Assembly (NCBI GenBank): GCA_030533445.1
Contig: CM060065.1
Coordinates: 1,743,710-1,807,709 of the forward strand
DNA from: Cyprinodon diabolis
Lineage: Eukaryota > Chordata > Actinopteri > Cyprinodontiformes > Cyprinodontidae
Direction of reading: 5' to 3'
DNA: 64,000 nucleotides
Of this stretch, positions 1-12,572 are shown in pieces (position 1 is the stretch's first letter; each line of letters starts with the position of its first letter). The notes beneath the pieces were generated by a model. That model saw nothing but the letters and a program-made list of their open reading frames with translations, had not been told where the DNA came from and ran no database searches. The translations under genes and the position numbers were made by a program.

Positions 1-1440
1 GAATCTCTATACAACTCCTATGGCATTTTCTGCCGCACTGACCAAAAAAATCACAAGTTAGTTTAGGTAAAAACATTATTAATTCTAAAATTAAAGGTAC
101 TCTTTGAAATAGATTTATTTGATGTTATACATTTGTTTTCAGAAAGGGGCAAATGTTTAATGTGGTGTTAACCTGCACCACAGAGCTACAGCCACACACG
201 GGGCATCGCTGTGTTGCCATAGCAACGACTGCTTTCCCTTTCCGCTGAAGGCAAGAAGCCGTCCCATACTCGCACCATGCCAGCTAAATGTTTAGATAGC
301 TTGGTGCTAGCTAAATATTTCGTTTTAGGTGAAATGTTTTTTTTAACAAACTAAATATCTAATTTGCAAAATAAACACGTAACTCCAAACTAAATATTTA
401 TTCAACAAAGTAAAATCTTTTATAAATAAATGAATGACATATTGAAAAAATGACTTGGGGAAAAAAATAAACCCCTTATTTTTCTCTTAAAGCATAAATA
501 TTGCTCCTAATTTTTGAATGCTTAAACTTTAGAAACTCCCCATATGATACAGTTTATTGCCCTGATTGATATTTTTTCCCTTTAAGGTTTAACTGCCTCT
601 GTGTAAGTTAAAAAGGAGTGGGTGAGTCATAAACAAGGAATATCTGTTTGCATTGTTTAGTGTCCTCTAATAGCTGGAACGTGGGAGGAAAGATTTGATA
701 GCGATGAAAGAATTTCTAAACACCATAATCTTTGAAAAATGCATGGCTCTATTGACAGTGAGTGGAGCTGTTTGACCTTTTTTCTAGGAATGACTTATTA
801 CTGTATTAAAAGTGCTTTTGTTTGGAGAATACCTTCCAAATCTTGGCTGCATTTGTCATTTCCAAATGGTCCTGAGACTGTAGGTGTGTTTGTCCCTGCA
901 GCTTTTAAATTAACCTTTCCCACATGCCAGAGTTAAAGTTTAGTAGGCCAAGCCTTCTGATGAGCCTGTAAGGACAGGAATGAACCCGTTAACAGGTTGG
1001 TCTGCTGAAGTGGTGAGAGAATGCGGTGTGGGAAAGGGAACACATTCCTCCTATGTTTCCCACACATAGAAACGACTGATCTCTGATCAGGAGATGCTTG
1101 TATTTTATGTACTGTGTTTGTTTGATTTGGGAGATTCATGCTTCTTTGTCAGCTTTGACTTTATGGGAGCAATGTGGTAGAAGAACTGAACTGAAGAACA
1201 CCTTAGAGGTGGGTTACATCATTTTTCCAGAGACTGACAGAGTTTTTATGAAACAGAGAATGGGTGTGATGTACATGTAGATCATTTTGTCAGATGTCAG
1301 AGTCTCCTGATGCTGCAACCAAGCTCCACTATGGATGGAAACTGAATATAAACTATAAGTTCAGTTCTGGCAAACGCACAGAGAACAACCTGTATCGGCT
1401 ATTGAGAGGTTTTACAAAGTGTTTTTTTTTTCTTTCTTTA
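1..1440. other. AT-rich stretch with no recognised gene
   Basis: No open frame longer than 72 codons looks like a protein, and no repeat family is recognised with confidence. A short piece around 340-400, with alternating TAAATAT and TTTGCAAA words, resembles the sequence near 48850-48910 and may be an old DNA-transposon fragment. Confidence 0.4.
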
Positions 1441-1442
1441 TT

Positions 1443-2335
1443 AAAAGTAGAATGGGAGGCAGATCTTTTAGTTCTCAGGCTCCTCTCCTGTGGAACCAAC
1501 TACCAGTTTTAGTCCGTGAGGCAGACACCCTGTCTACTTTTAAGGCTAGGCTTAAAACTTTCCTTTTTGATAAAGCTTCTAGTTAGAGTGGCTCAGGTTA
1601 TCCTGATCTATCTCTATAGTTCTGCTGCTATAGGCTTAGACTGCTGGAGGACATAGGGACCCCCATTTCATCATTCTGCTTCATTCTATCTCTATTCTCC
1701 CACTCTGCAGAATCTGTTAGTTCAATCTCTAACGTTCTGCTCTCTCTGCTTTTTCTCATAGTAGCTTCATCTGGTCTGTTCCTGTTTGGCTGTGACTCCA
1801 TCCTGGAGAGAAATATCAGCTGTGCTGCTGCCATCAACACCTTTGTTTCTAGATGTTGGAGCTTGGCCTGTTTTCCAGTGTAGTCCTGTTTCTCTGACTG
1901 TGACTAACAGGATGTGCTCTCTTCATCCTCTGACATGGGAGCTGGCTCGGAGCTCGTCTGCCTGGCTGTGTGTTTCCTGGACGGGGCCGCCTGTGGAGCT
2001 GGTTGACAGTTGCCTTTTGTATCTATGCTTCTTTTTCTATGTCTGCTTCTGTCTCCTTGAACCCCAGTGGGCCTCAGCAGATGGCCGCTCACACTGAGCC
2101 TGGTTCTGCTGGAGGTTTCTTCCTGTTCAAAGGGTGTTTTCCTCTCCACTGTCGCTACAAGCATGCTTAGTGTGAGGGATTGCTGAAGAGTCAATGAGTC
2201 GATGCAATCAGCTGGTTTTCCTTAGATAGAAAACTTTGAATCAATCTGACTGGATGATCTGGTTGAACTGTGAAGTGACCTGAGATGACATGATGTGAAT
2301 TGGAGCTAGAAATAAACTGAATAGAATTGAATTCT
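1443..2335 (+). mobile_element. 3' end of an L2-like LINE (copy A)
   Basis: The first 140 bases encode the last residues of an L2 reverse transcriptase protein (SRMGGRSFSSQAPLLWNQ, then the conserved FKARLKTFLFDKASS end), stopping at TAG 1584-1586. The 3' UTR follows: a CTCAGGTTATCCTGATC block, a CCTCTCCACTGTCGCTACAAG block, and a terminal stretch of GAATT repeats at about 2320-2335, the sort of short simple tail on which this family is reverse transcribed. The copy is 5' truncated, as usual for LINEs. The same 3' UTR recurs at 8.4, 10.5, 11.0, 15.5, 17.1, 33.2 and 57.0 kb. Confidence 0.85.
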
Positions 2336-2462
2336 TTACTTCAGTAAAATACACTTTTTGTAAAAAAGGACCAAAGGAAAAGGAAAATTACAGATTAAAG
2401 TTACCTTTGATCCTTACAATTGCACAATGTTTAGTGTGAGTTTTCCTCTAATTTCCAAAGAT

Positions 2463-2860
2463 CCAATCCAGGTTTAGTTATTAGGCACTTTTAAAACCAC
2501 CACAGCTGACCAAAGGACAAAACGGCTCAAACATGGCCATAGGTTTAAGGCAATAACAATCATAGCAATAAGACAAATAAAAGAATAAAATAAAGTCAAA
2601 TTTCTTGCTAGGTGTCAAAAGCCAAAGTGAAAAGATTGGTTTGGACAGGACATTTAAAAACAGTGAGAGAAGAGGCCTGTCTGATGTGCTGAGGCAGGTC
2701 GTTCCAGAGCTTTGAAGCTGCAGATGAGGAAAGCTCGGTTCCCTTTGCGGTACGTGGGGCTAAGGCAATTCAGGGATTTAAAAGGCAAAAGAAGAATTTT
2801 AAAATTAAGTCTAGATCAAGATTATTTTGGTCTTTTTGGAAGGCCAAGAGTCAATTATTT
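2463..2860 (-). mobile_element. Degenerate LINE 3' end of a second family, antisense
   Basis: Read on the minus strand, about 2620-2760 gives a decayed version of the WNDLPQHIRQ...FK segment that ends many fish L2/CR1-type LINE reverse transcriptases. The 3' UTR differs from that of the other L2 copies in this window, so this is a separate and older family. No open frame survives. Confidence 0.55.
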
Positions 2861-2862
2861 TA

Positions 2863-3698
2863 AAGTCGTAGGGAAGCTGCTGTTCCAACCGTTGCATTTC
2901 CGAATTCTCCCGTCTTTACACGAGTGAATAAAGTGAATGTGATTGGTAGATTATCAAGAGGGCAGGATTGTTGTGGCGGAAGGTTCAAGTTTGGTTGCGG
3001 CCGGTTTGTCGGAAGCATCTTGCTAACCAGTTAGCATCTTAGTGCTAGCAGGTTCCCAATGGTAAATTCCATTGGGACCAAGTAGCACTAAATTGGTGAC
3101 TTAGAAACGACGCTGTCAAGGAACGCTATGGACAGCGGAAACATGCAAGAGGAGGAGAGTTTAGTGTCGGAGGTCGTGGATGAGTCTCCTCCGTCATCCA
3201 TTTTTTATTTAGAGGAGGAAAGCGGGGATGAAGATGTTGTGGAAGAGGACGCCAGGGCGGCAGAAGCTTGGTTTGGTGTAGAAGGCTTCCAGCCGTACAT
3301 GTTTGAGCCCTTGCCTCGCAACGCTGCCAGTTCTGTTAGCTCTACGCCTGCCGAAGACACAGACGTCCATCCCCGTGGACACTGGGACGCAACTCAATGG
3401 GAAAGGAAAGGATTCTGGTTTCAACCGCTGCGTATATTAGCTGCGACATATGAATCAAGATGCTATGACTGAAAACATTTGATTGACAGATGAGCGTTGA
3501 TATATGATTGGCCGAATTTAGGTGTTCAGGCTGACGTAGAACTAACTGGCCTGCAGAAGATAATGGGGAAAAAAACAGATTTTAAGTCAGAAATTTAAAT
3601 AGAAATTTTCTAAATTTTGGGAAAATATTGTCTGATAAAGAATACATTTATATACATGTTTAAGCCAGAATGATTTGACATTTAAATAAGATTTCCCA
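2863..3698 (+). mobile_element. Short DNA element carrying a small acidic ORF, copy 1
   Basis: The element starts with AAGTCGTAGGGAA at 2863-2875. It is near-identical, in inverse orientation, to 12573-13420, where the same 13 bases occur inverted at both ends and so define the terminal inverted repeats. In copy 1 homology stops at about 3698, just inside the expected second inverted repeat, so that terminus is lost. The left flank contains a small hairpin (CCCAATGG / CCATTGGG near 3056-3080). The family is not recognised. The size and ends suggest a non-autonomous DNA transposon. Confidence 0.65.
3128..3472 (+). CDS. Acidic 114-aa ORF inside a TIR element (copy 1)
   Basis: An ATG-initiated frame of 114 codons. 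Residues 7-50 are rich in Glu and Asp. A motif EGFQPYMFEPL follows, then a WDATQWERKGFWFQPL segment rich in aromatic residues. Comparison with the inverted copy at 12790-13155 shows seven base differences across the shared frame: five are synonymous, and two change residues (Arg/His and His/Pro). Copy 1 stops at TGA where copy 2 has CGA and runs seven residues longer. From memory, the acidic stretch followed by YMFEPL resembles the segment preceding the P2X7-type cysteine-rich domain in multicopy fish proteins. That domain is absent here, so this could be a first exon captured in a transposon. The function is unknown. Confidence 0.4.
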   Translation: MDSGNMQEEESLVSEVVDESPPSSIFYLEEESGDEDVVEEDARAAEAWFGVEGFQPYMFEPLPRNAASSVSSTPAEDTDVHPRGHWDATQWERKGFWFQPLRILAATYESRCYD

Positions 3699-4137
3699 AT
3701 GAATTGAACACAGAACAAAAACACAGAATGTGACAGAATGATATTAGACAGATGTTTCTTTTTAGCATTCTTCACAGCTGTCTGATAATAACGTCACCAG
3801 TCGTCCCTTAATACTTGAAAAGAAAGCCGTAGTTTGTCTCTTTTCCACTCAGCTGTGCCTCTATAGCCACAATGCTATATCAATCCCCCACAATGTACCT
3901 TAAAAGTAGTGCACATCGATGGTCACTAGACAGGCACTTATATCCCAGAATGCTTTGCATAACACTTCCAACTATGCATCAGGGGGCTGTTGCATCATGG
4001 GAACAAAGATGACGGCGTGTGGGGAGCTGGAGTCAAATGCAAAAACATTTAAACTGAATCAGAACTTGGAAGATGATCAGCATGAACTTCTAAAATGTAT
4101 TAAAGTGGAATTGGATGGGAAACGTCTGCTTTATGAT

Positions 4138-4350
4138 CTGTTTAAAGGGAGATTTTCCTCTCCAACTGTTGCCACATGCATGCTCCGTGTGAGGGATTGC
4201 TGTATAGTCAACACCTCAATACAAGCTAATACTTACTGTCTCCACATGCTGCTGGAGGAGTCAATCCTGCAAAGTCAATGCTGGCTGTAATCAGCGGGTT
4301 TTCCTTCGATAGAGAGCTTTGAACTAATCTGACTGTTAATCTGACTGATC
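4138..4350 (+). mobile_element. Old L2-like 3' UTR fragment
   Basis: The piece aligns with the L2-like 3' UTR blocks found elsewhere (AAAGGGAGATTTTCCTCTCC, then GTGTGAGGGATTGCTG, then GGTTTTCCTTCGATAGA). It is clearly more diverged than the other copies and contains an extra insertion near 4215-4270. An open frame at 3919-4290 runs through it by chance. Confidence 0.55.
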
Positions 4351-6950
4351 TGATATTAGGAAGGCCCCCTGCCTTCAGATTAACCGTTTATAGGACACCC
4401 AGTGAAAATCAAAGTTTTCAAGCCAATAGTGTTATTGGACTCTAGTACCTTATAACCTTTGTTACATTAAAAAATATGGATATTTTGATGGTAAAATTAA
4501 TGTCGGGGGGGGGGGGGTATGGAAGTAATCAGAAATGCTAACTTGCCCAATAAAGGATTAACCATAGTTCTATATTATATGCTTGTTTTGTTTCTACAAT
4601 AATATCATCCTCTATCCAAAAAACAATAAGGACAAAGCAAAACCTTAAGATTATCTGGAAATAAGTAAAAATGTCTTAAATTAAGTATATTTACCCTTAA
4701 TCTGAGCAGGTAAATAAGATGATCTGCCAATGGAATGAGTATTTTTACTCTAAACGATGATTAGATAATAGTTGTAGTAGTCATTAATGGCATCAGAGGT
4801 AATGAGTTAATGAGCTGTTCTAAGATTTATTTTCTAACATGCAATAACCTTAAAGCAAACATTGACAAGGCTCTGCAGGGGTGGGGGGGGGGGGCAGTTT
4901 AATGAATACAGTATTTAAATGTGACACAGCAATGATTAACTAAACATAAAATGCATGCAAAACAACAACACAAGTTCTTCTGTACTGCAGGTTTCCAGCT
5001 CATGATAACCATAAGGGAGAAGCTGTCTTTCCTAAGCCTGACTTCAGCTGTTCATTAACCCCCCCCCCCCCCCCCCCATGGCTCCGTAGGCACTGGTCCA
5101 GCTGCTGCTGTTGCTTCCTGGTGACGTGATGAGTAACAATCACAACCATGACAATAATATGCAAATAACATGCAAATATGCAAAACTATGAAAATGTGTT
5201 GAACAAAGGAGGCTTCTACATTTTATGTAATAGTAAGAATATTGTTTACCAGGGTAGGAGCAGAACATTTAAGACATTCTTAAAACAGAATAAAAACACC
5301 TTTATTGCTTTAAAATGACATGTTTTATTTCACCTTACTTAGAATGTATTTGGGTACATTTAATTCATCTTACCAAACAGTATTAACAAAACAATTGAAA
5401 TAAGTTCCAAACTTAACAGATGCAAGTAAAATGTACTTATTTATGGTATAAGAAATGCATTTTGTTACATGCACAAGTTCACCCTCACAAACAACTAGGT
5501 TCTTGGTTCCAGGTACTCAGAGATTCACTTCCACACAGAAGGCCCATATTCTGATCTGCAGGTAACACAGAGTACATGTCAAGTCAAATAATACTACTTC
5601 AGCGATAGTATCTAGGTGTTACTTACTGTATGTCTCGTTCCATGTCTGCTGGTTGTGCTGTTCTTTTTACATCTCTTTGCAGGTGATGAAGCAGACTGAA
5701 ATGTTTTATCATTATCTCCCTTTGATCTCCTCTTTCTTTCATCTTCTTTCTTTTTTTTCTGTTTTTCCTCTTCTGTTTTACTTACATTGCAGTGTCCATA
5801 TAATTTGTAAAACTCCCTGCATAATTATAATAAAGCTATTTATATGCATAAATCAAGCGGAACACTGTGGCGACAGCCGTACTGCTCCACTTGTGAAAGC
5901 AAAGTCTGTTGGACTTGAAGACAATCTTATTCTTATTCTTATTGCCACATCACCAGACAGGACACTGTAAAAATCATTTTGTGCTTTTTCCCTCTTGTGT
6001 TTCTTGTTGTGCTTTTCAACATAGAAAATATTGTCTGCCTGTTGGCTGCATGGTGGAGAAGTGAGTAAAAAAAAAACTTAAATTTAAGAGATTATTAACA
6101 TGTAAATCTATTGTATGATCAATTTTGTCTTTAAAAACTTTCATGAGGCCATTGTACCACTTCATTCCATCACTAAAGCCCCCATATTAATGTTGCATGT
6201 GCTTTATGTAGTATACTTTAATAAGTATTACAATCTGCCGTTGTTCCACAAATTGTTCCGAATTTGGTACTTTTTTTTCCTCCTAAATTTGCATTTTTAT
6301 CCTGGTAAATATGCCACTTTAAACTCAAAAATGTAACTTCCATTTTTATTCCTGTCTTTGAATGGCTGTAATACGGCCTCATGGTAACGAGCAGAAAAGC
6401 CACTTTCTGGTGGCTTTTTGCAGAACGCTTCTGATCTTTCAACATTTGTTCAATTAATTTACAGACTTTAGCAAATTCAGGACTGCGTCCACTGAAGGCC
6501 GGAAGTGATCAGCGGTGAATTTGGACATTCCGAGTCAGACAACATGAGGCTCAGACCTGCGGGGTCTGAACTTTAATTTTTATTTATCCTTATCATTCAT
6601 CTGTCGTCAGTGTCAGATTGCAGCCTCTTCTTACTGTTTACTACAGCAATGACTAACGATGTAATAATGACGATGTGTTTGGTGTTGTAGTGGGAGAAAA
6701 AGTATTCAACCATTCACCCTAGTTAAATAAACAGAGATCGATGGATAATCAGCCCTGTTCTGACCTGACACTTTGTCTTCCTTACTTATGATGATGAACA
6801 AACTGTGAAGGTTGAGTCAGAGTCAAAACAAATGACACAGACTTTAACAGACCTTGAGAAACAATTTGGCTTCACGTGTGATATCACCCCCCCCCCCCCC
6901 CCCCCCCACTCAGGTATTTTCTCAGCCTTGCAGGTAAAACAAACTGAGTA
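4351..6950. other. AT-rich spacer with long G and C homopolymers
   Basis: No gene is recognised. It contains G tracts at 4505-4517 and 4883-4894, and C tracts at 5059-5077 (19) and 6887-6907 (21). A short dispersed repeat at about 4650-4760 (AATCTGAGCAGGTAAATAAG core) matches 42340-43445, where it is interrupted by a solo LTR. The ORFs at 5653-5970, 6115-6336 and 6218-6445 are low-complexity or unrecognised and show no protein-like features. Confidence 0.4.
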
Positions 6951-6959
6951 AAAACATTT

Positions 6960-7330
6960 TTCACTGGATAAATAACATAAGTTTAGTTAATTTGCTTCAA
7001 ATCACATTATGCAAATTCACATTTTCCTTTTGTCAAACTTTTAAAAGTTCACTTAAAATTCAAATATCATTTCACTGAAACACGGCGGCTGATCGGTGGG
7101 CAGCACTGCTGCCTCGCAGCCTAAAGGTTCTGGGCTGGATCTCTGGTCCACAGCCTTTCTACATGGAGTTTCCATGTTCTCCCTGTGCACAGGTGAGTTC
7201 TCTCTGGGTACCCTAGCTTCCACAGTCCAAAAATGATGCTTCTCTAGGTTCTCCTTGTGTGCATGGTTGTACATCTTTGTGCTGCCCTGTGACCAGGCCA
7301 GGCTGCAGCCCGCCTCCCGCATATAGACTG
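6960..7330 (+). mobile_element. V-SINE-like (DANA-type) SINE with shared 5' flank
   Basis: From about 7085 the sequence follows the fish V-SINE plan: a tRNA-like head (GGCTGATCGGTGGGCAGCA in the A-box position, with a decayed B box near 7130), then the conserved core with CATGGAGTTTCCATGTTCTC and CACAGTCCAAAAATGATG. A second copy lies at 37690-38065. The roughly 120 bases before the tRNA-like head also match between the two copies, so the SINE may be part of a larger dispersed repeat. Confidence 0.65.
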
Positions 7331-8350
7331 ACAGAGATAGACCACAAATACACAGAAGCTGCCTATAGAAAACCAGATTACTGTTCAGTTTATTGACTTT
7401 ATGGAATGAGTTCAATATATTGGGACAAAAAATAAAAATAATATACAATTAAGATTTAGATCAGTTGTGTAAAATTTACTTAAATATGAAATAGAAATAA
7501 AGCAAAGAAGAATAATACATTTTTACTTCAGTTTTGGAATAGAACAAAATATAAGTTTAGAAACACTAACTAGTAAAATAAAAGTAAATCCTTTGTTGAT
7601 TAGAGAAATTTGGTGGTAAAATTTAATTGAGTTTGTTTGTTAAATCAACTCTTCTTGGTTATTAAAATCAACTTTGCTTTATTGAGTAAAGTTTACAAAT
7701 AATTTTTCAAGGTTAAGGCGCAGATAAAGGAGCCTTCAGTGTTTAGAGGCCTTGCATGTTAAAGTTGAAACACCAAAGTCAAAACATTTTGAAAAGTGCG
7801 ACACATAAACATTTTCAAATGTATAAACATAGCGTATGACTGTTTCTGTACAACCGTCCTTCATTCACTCATTCACTCATTCACTCAGCCCAAGTTAGTT
7901 GAAAGGGAGAACAGATGCAGGTGCTGCCGGAGGGCCCTGTTCCTGCACAGACATAAATATGCAAATCAGTGGAAGTGCACAGCGGGCTTCCCCCTTGTAA
8001 TGAAATATCACAACAAAGAGGAAGACTTGGATGGAGAAGCTGCAGCAGAGACGGAGAAGGGAGACACAGCACTGCTAGAGCTAACGCTAATGCTAAGCTA
8101 TTAAACCCATTGAAACATGAAGAGTTCCCAAACACACAAAGTATGGCAATCAGAAAATTAAACATCTTTTAAGCTAGACTCTGTTGAACATTCTGACAAA
8201 TGAAAAAAAGATGTTTTAATGTCACTTTGCAGATCTGCCGGTTTCTGCTTTCGTAATCTCTTACGATCTGATGCCTTTCCACGCATCGCATCAGCTCACA
8301 ATCTGGGTATGGTGATGGACTCACACCTGAACTCTTGGACTAAAAAAACT
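7331..8350. other. No recognised gene
   Basis: An AT-rich interval with a short direct repeat of the octamer ATTCACTC at about 7863-7888. Overlapping small frames on both strands at 7796-8172 have no recognisable similarity or composition bias. Confidence 0.35.
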
Positions 8351-8351
8351 T

Positions 8352-8775
8352 GAAACAAAGGTGTTGATGGCAGCAGCACAGCTGATATTTCTCTCCAGGA
8401 TGGAGTCACAGCCAAACAGGAACAGACCAGATGAAGCTACTATGAGAAAAAGCAGAGAGAGCAGAACGTTAGAGATTGAACTAACAGATTCTGCAGAGTG
8501 GGAGAATAGAGATAGAATGAAGCAGAATGATGAAAAAGGGGTCCCTATGTCCTCCAGCAGTCTAAGTCTATAGCAGCAGAACTATAGAGATAGATCAGGA
8601 TAACCTGAGCCACTCTAATTAGAAGCTTTATCAAAAAGGAAAGTTTTAAGCCTAGCCTTAAAAGTAGACAGGGTGTCTGCCTCACGGACTAAAACTGGTA
8701 GTTGGTTCCACAGGAGAGGAGCCTGATAACTAAAAGATCTGCCTCCCATTCTACTTTTAGAAATCTGGGATGCCT
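8352..8775 (-). mobile_element. L2-like LINE 3' fragment (copy B)
   Basis: On the minus strand this covers the last codons of the reverse transcriptase protein (FKARLKTFLFDKAS) and the first 270 bases of the 3' UTR. It is cut off before the CCTCTCCACTGTCGC block and the simple tail. Both ends are abrupt. Confidence 0.8.
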
Positions 8776-9629
8776 TCCTAAGGGCAGATCCAGCATGAGC
8801 TTTAGAAGAGCCAGAAAACTAGTAAGCATGTTTTTCTTCATATGAAAGAAAGTAGAAGTATAGACAGTAGAGAGTAAACATGGTGGTGTGTTTTTTTTTA
8901 ACCTTTGGTTAAACCTCTGAGGTTAAGCAGAAGTGAAAAAAAAACTCTACGACTTCAGGTGGACCAGACCTCAGATTAGATTTAATTTCAGCCTAATTAT
9001 TTTACAAAGACTGTAGGAGCTTAGTTAACAGTGAGTTGGTTAGTGGTACAGGGTTCTACTCAGAGTGAGAAAGAGTTCCAGATTTTGTGGAGAAGCAGAG
9101 GAGACATTTAGGATGAAGCTTGGAGGGACACAGAGAACAACACAAAACAGATTACTGTTAACGTTCCATTCATATTAGTAAAAGAAGGATATGCCGATGC
9201 TGGTAAATTTGTTCCCAGTTTATTTAGACAAAGATGTAAAAGATTAAAGCAGTTCCACTGTAATTATGCACTAACTGATCTTCCAATTATGGTTATTTCA
9301 ATCAAGGCGGAGGAGTTCTGCATGCGGTAGGTCAGTGGGAAAACACAAACACCAAGTTTTTTCATGACCCTAACCTGCAGCTGCTGCAGCTCATAGTACA
9401 GTCTGCACTTTACTAAATTTCCTCTTGTTTTCCATTTATTGGATATTTTTGGCAGCATGTGTAGAAAGTTATGCAACAGAAAGAAAACTCAGCTAAATGA
9501 ACTAAAGCAAATTCATAAAAAATGGACCCAAAGTCAAAGAGTCAGACGTTTGTTTGATGTTTTCTGACGGATTTGCACCTCCTGGATGAACATGTAGAGA
9601 TATAATCATTTCCTAGAGGCTAAAAAAGC
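8776..9629. other. No recognised gene
   Basis: A mixed AT-rich interval with short unrecognised frames. Nothing in it supports a gene, RNA or defined repeat. Confidence 0.35.
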
Positions 9630-10180
9630 TGTTTAAACCTGGGAACAATTGGCTTTTAGAGGCAGAGGGAAAAGTTCACTTACACGTGTCTACCCGGGTC
9701 AAACGAGTAGGCCAGCGACTCGTGTTAAAATCTCTTCTGTTCTGATCGGCATGCTGTGGGAACACCAGAGCCGGGTTGACCTGCTAAATTACGTGATACC
9801 ATTGAACGCAACGTACGGACGTCAACACACCGCGCCAGTCGCTTCTGATCTAACAATCGGAATCAACTCCGTTTCCATTTGATAAACATGGAGCAGCTCT
9901 GGTGAGCGGGATTCAGACAGAAAATAGAGAGAAACAATAAAGCACACTGACTACGCCATGGCTTCCTTCCGTATTGCTCTCCATTGTTTACTTTCCTGAT
10001 TTCAGTCGCACTGGTGACATCATCAAAGCTAACATACCGTGATGGCATCACCATACAGGCAGCAGCGGTGGGGGGCAGAGGCCATGCATTTGCCAGTGAA
10101 GAATTAGACAAGCTGTTATTGGGTGAACTGGAACTGTAAAGGGCATGTTTCATAGCTGCCATAATGACATCTTTCTTTAA
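9630..10180 (+). repeat. Dispersed repeat, copy 1 of 2
   Basis: Colinear with 39893-40445 over about 550 bases. Shared blocks include CACGTGTCTACC, AGAGCCGGGTTGACCTGCTA, CATGGAGCAGCTCTGG and GAGAGAAACAATAAAGCACA. The left part of copy 2 begins CCCCTTTTCCCACTGGC, a start seen in some fish DNA transposons. No coding frame is conserved between the copies, so this is probably a non-autonomous DNA element. Confidence 0.6.
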
Positions 10181-10504
10181 ATAATACCCCAAAGAGTATA
10201 TTAATTATAAGTATATTAACTTGGATTAGATTTCCTGTTATCTCAGCATATGGAGATAAAAGCATCTCACTGGCCAGGAATCTCAATGCTTTTTTGTAGC
10301 TTTAAATATCTTCTACATATTTATGAAATACTGATTTTTGATTGGTTGAATGGATATTGGAAAGAGAGCTGATTTCTTTAGCTTGGAGAAGCAGGTTTTT
10401 ATAAAGAAGAATTTTTAACCACTAGGTGTGCTGTCGAGCTGTAGACCATAACAACACTTCATTTTTGATGATTCATGACTTACTCCTTCGGGAATCTTTT
10501 CTAA

Positions 10505-10892
10505 TGGCATGGGAGCTGCCTTGGAGCTCGTCTGCCTGGCTGTGTGTTTCCTGGACGGGGCCGCCTTTTACAGCTGCTTTTTGTATCTCTGCTTCTGTCT
10601 CCTTGAACCCCAGTCGGCCTCGGCAGATGGCCGCTCACACTGAGCCTGGTTCTGCTGGAGGTTTCTTCCTGTTCAAAGGGAGTTTTTCCTCTCCACTGTC
10701 GCTGCAAGCATGCTTAGTGTGAGGGATTGTATTTGAGTCAATGAGTCAATGCAATCAACTGGTTTTCCTTAGATAGAAAAGTTTGTATCAATTTGACTGT
10801 ATGATCTGGTTGTACTGTAAAGAGCCTTTAGATGACATGTGTTGTGAATTTGGCGCTATATAAATACACTGAATTGAATTGAAATTGAATTT
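10505..10892 (+). mobile_element. L2-like LINE 3' UTR fragment (copy C)
   Basis: Carries the CGTCTGCCTGGCTGTGTG and CCTCTCCACTGTCGC blocks. It ends in GGCGCTATATAAATACACTG followed by GAATT-type tail repeats, which is the best-preserved LINE tail in the window. Confidence 0.8.
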
Positions 10893-11190
10893 ATTAGATG
10901 TTGATCATAGGCAAGACACTGTCTGGATGGAGTAATGAGTGGGAAACAGTCGAGAGGTTTCTTCCTGTTCAAAGGGAGTTTTTCCTCTCCACTGTCGCTA
11001 TAAACATGCTTAGTGTGAGGGATTGCTGAAGAGTCAATGAGTCGATGCAATCAGCTGGTTTTCCTTAGATAGAAAACTTTGAATCAATCTGACTGGATGA
11101 TCTGGTGAACTGGAAAGTGACCTGAGATGACATGATGTGAATTGGAGCTATAGAAATAAACTGAATTAAATAAAATTCTGATGTAACTTT
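10893..11190 (+). mobile_element. L2-like LINE fragment (copy D), internally deleted
   Basis: It begins with a stretch near 10900-10950 (GGCAAGACACTGTCTGGATGG) that in the long L2 copy lies upstream of the endonuclease, near 21735-21755. It then jumps to the distal 3' UTR and tail, so most of the element between these points is deleted. It lies head to tail with copy C. Confidence 0.7.
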
Positions 11191-11419
11191 CTATCAAGCT
11201 TGATAAAATAACACAAGAGAACATTTTGTTTTAAATATTAATAATAATTGCACCAGAGAAATTCAGACTGACGACACACTTGTAGTAACTTACTTTCCCT
11301 TTATTGCATTGATATATATTTTCTTTATTTTGATATACACTGTGAGATCTATTATTTCCCTAATAATGTCATTTTGATTTACAATAAGAGAGACTGACAA
11401 CACTGTAAAGACTCAGCGT

Positions 11420-11690
11420 ACAGTGCTGACAACTTTTGTCACTATATTTGGTGACCTTTCAGACTGCGCTAGCAGTGTAATTTTAAAAGAGCGCCTAGCG
11501 CCAAATAATGTTAAGTTGAGACTTTGGCGACAGCACATAAAATAACCGACCTCTGTCCTGCCGAGCGAGGAGCGAGTGGATTCGTAAGCCCGCCTACCTC
11601 TCTGTCTCTCGCTTCCCACTTTGGTCATGCATGGGGAGTGAGAACCTTTCCACTTTGAATCCAGATTGCACATGAAATGCGCAAAGCTGT
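11420..11690 (+). repeat. Dispersed repeat, inverse match to 39390-39610
   Basis: Blocks such as TTGTCACTATATTTGGTGAC, CGCCTAGCGCCAAAT and GCGAGTGGATTCGTAAGCCC match, in inverse orientation and at moderate identity, the interior of the hAT-like element at 38989-39876. No coding capacity is seen. Confidence 0.5.
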
Positions 11691-12572
11691 GGCTGATTCC
11701 ACCTTAGTTTGCAAAGTGGGATCATGAAAATCATTTTTTAATGGTTTTCTCTCTTAAAATACAATCAAATCCTTTTCACTCTACAGCTTCATTCTTGTGT
11801 CTCTGCACTTCTTTTTCCTTCTTCCTGAGGTTTTTTGGCAGGTGACCAACTGTTTCTACAAAAAGTAATATTCAGAATTTTCCCTTCAGGCTGTGCAAAT
11901 ATCTCTCTGCACAGAGTTAGACGTGCAAATACGGTTCTTGCTAAGGAGTTGGCCGCACTATCAGTGTAACTACATTGAGGAGAGACAACTAGCGGGTCAT
12001 ACTACTCACTCCGATAGTAAATCTGAAACTCTGAGCACCAGTTATCATTTCCACCTATTAGTCAAACAGAGAATGCCCAGAATGTACGAGGGAATCACGG
12101 TGGCTAGCTCTCAAGCCTAACTGTGCTAGCTGGGCTATCGGCTACACGCCTCACATAAGTATCTGGTCTATTGTTGGTCAAACTCCAACAGTCAATCCAC
12201 TTAACACAACTTTAGCATCACTTGAATCAATCAACATAACATTAGCCTAACAAGATTGTTACACCAAGAAAAAATGTAACCTCCTAACTGTATATCCAGG
12301 TCATACCAACCACAAACAGGCTTAAGTGTGGTTTGTTGTCACAGTGTTAAACATGGTGCGACGCCATCAGGCCTTCCCTGCCCCTGAGCTCAGACTGCGC
12401 ACCTTCGATTTTTGTACCTTGGAGCTGGCCTTGCACCCCACCCTCATTCCAAATTGGAGGATAAGAAGTTGTTCCCGATGGTTTCCCAATCATCATTTCT
12501 CTCTGTGTGTAGCTTTTATTCTACCGGATATTTCTGTGTAACGCCCTATTCTTCAATAATCATCGATTCTTA
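11691..12572. other. No recognised gene
   Basis: Short frames on the plus strand (11893-12120, 12326-12541) lack recognisable motifs. No repeat family is identified here. Confidence 0.35.

Noticed and set aside
7053..7448. 131-codon minus-strand frame
   Set aside because: It runs antisense through the V-SINE-like copy and AT-rich flank.
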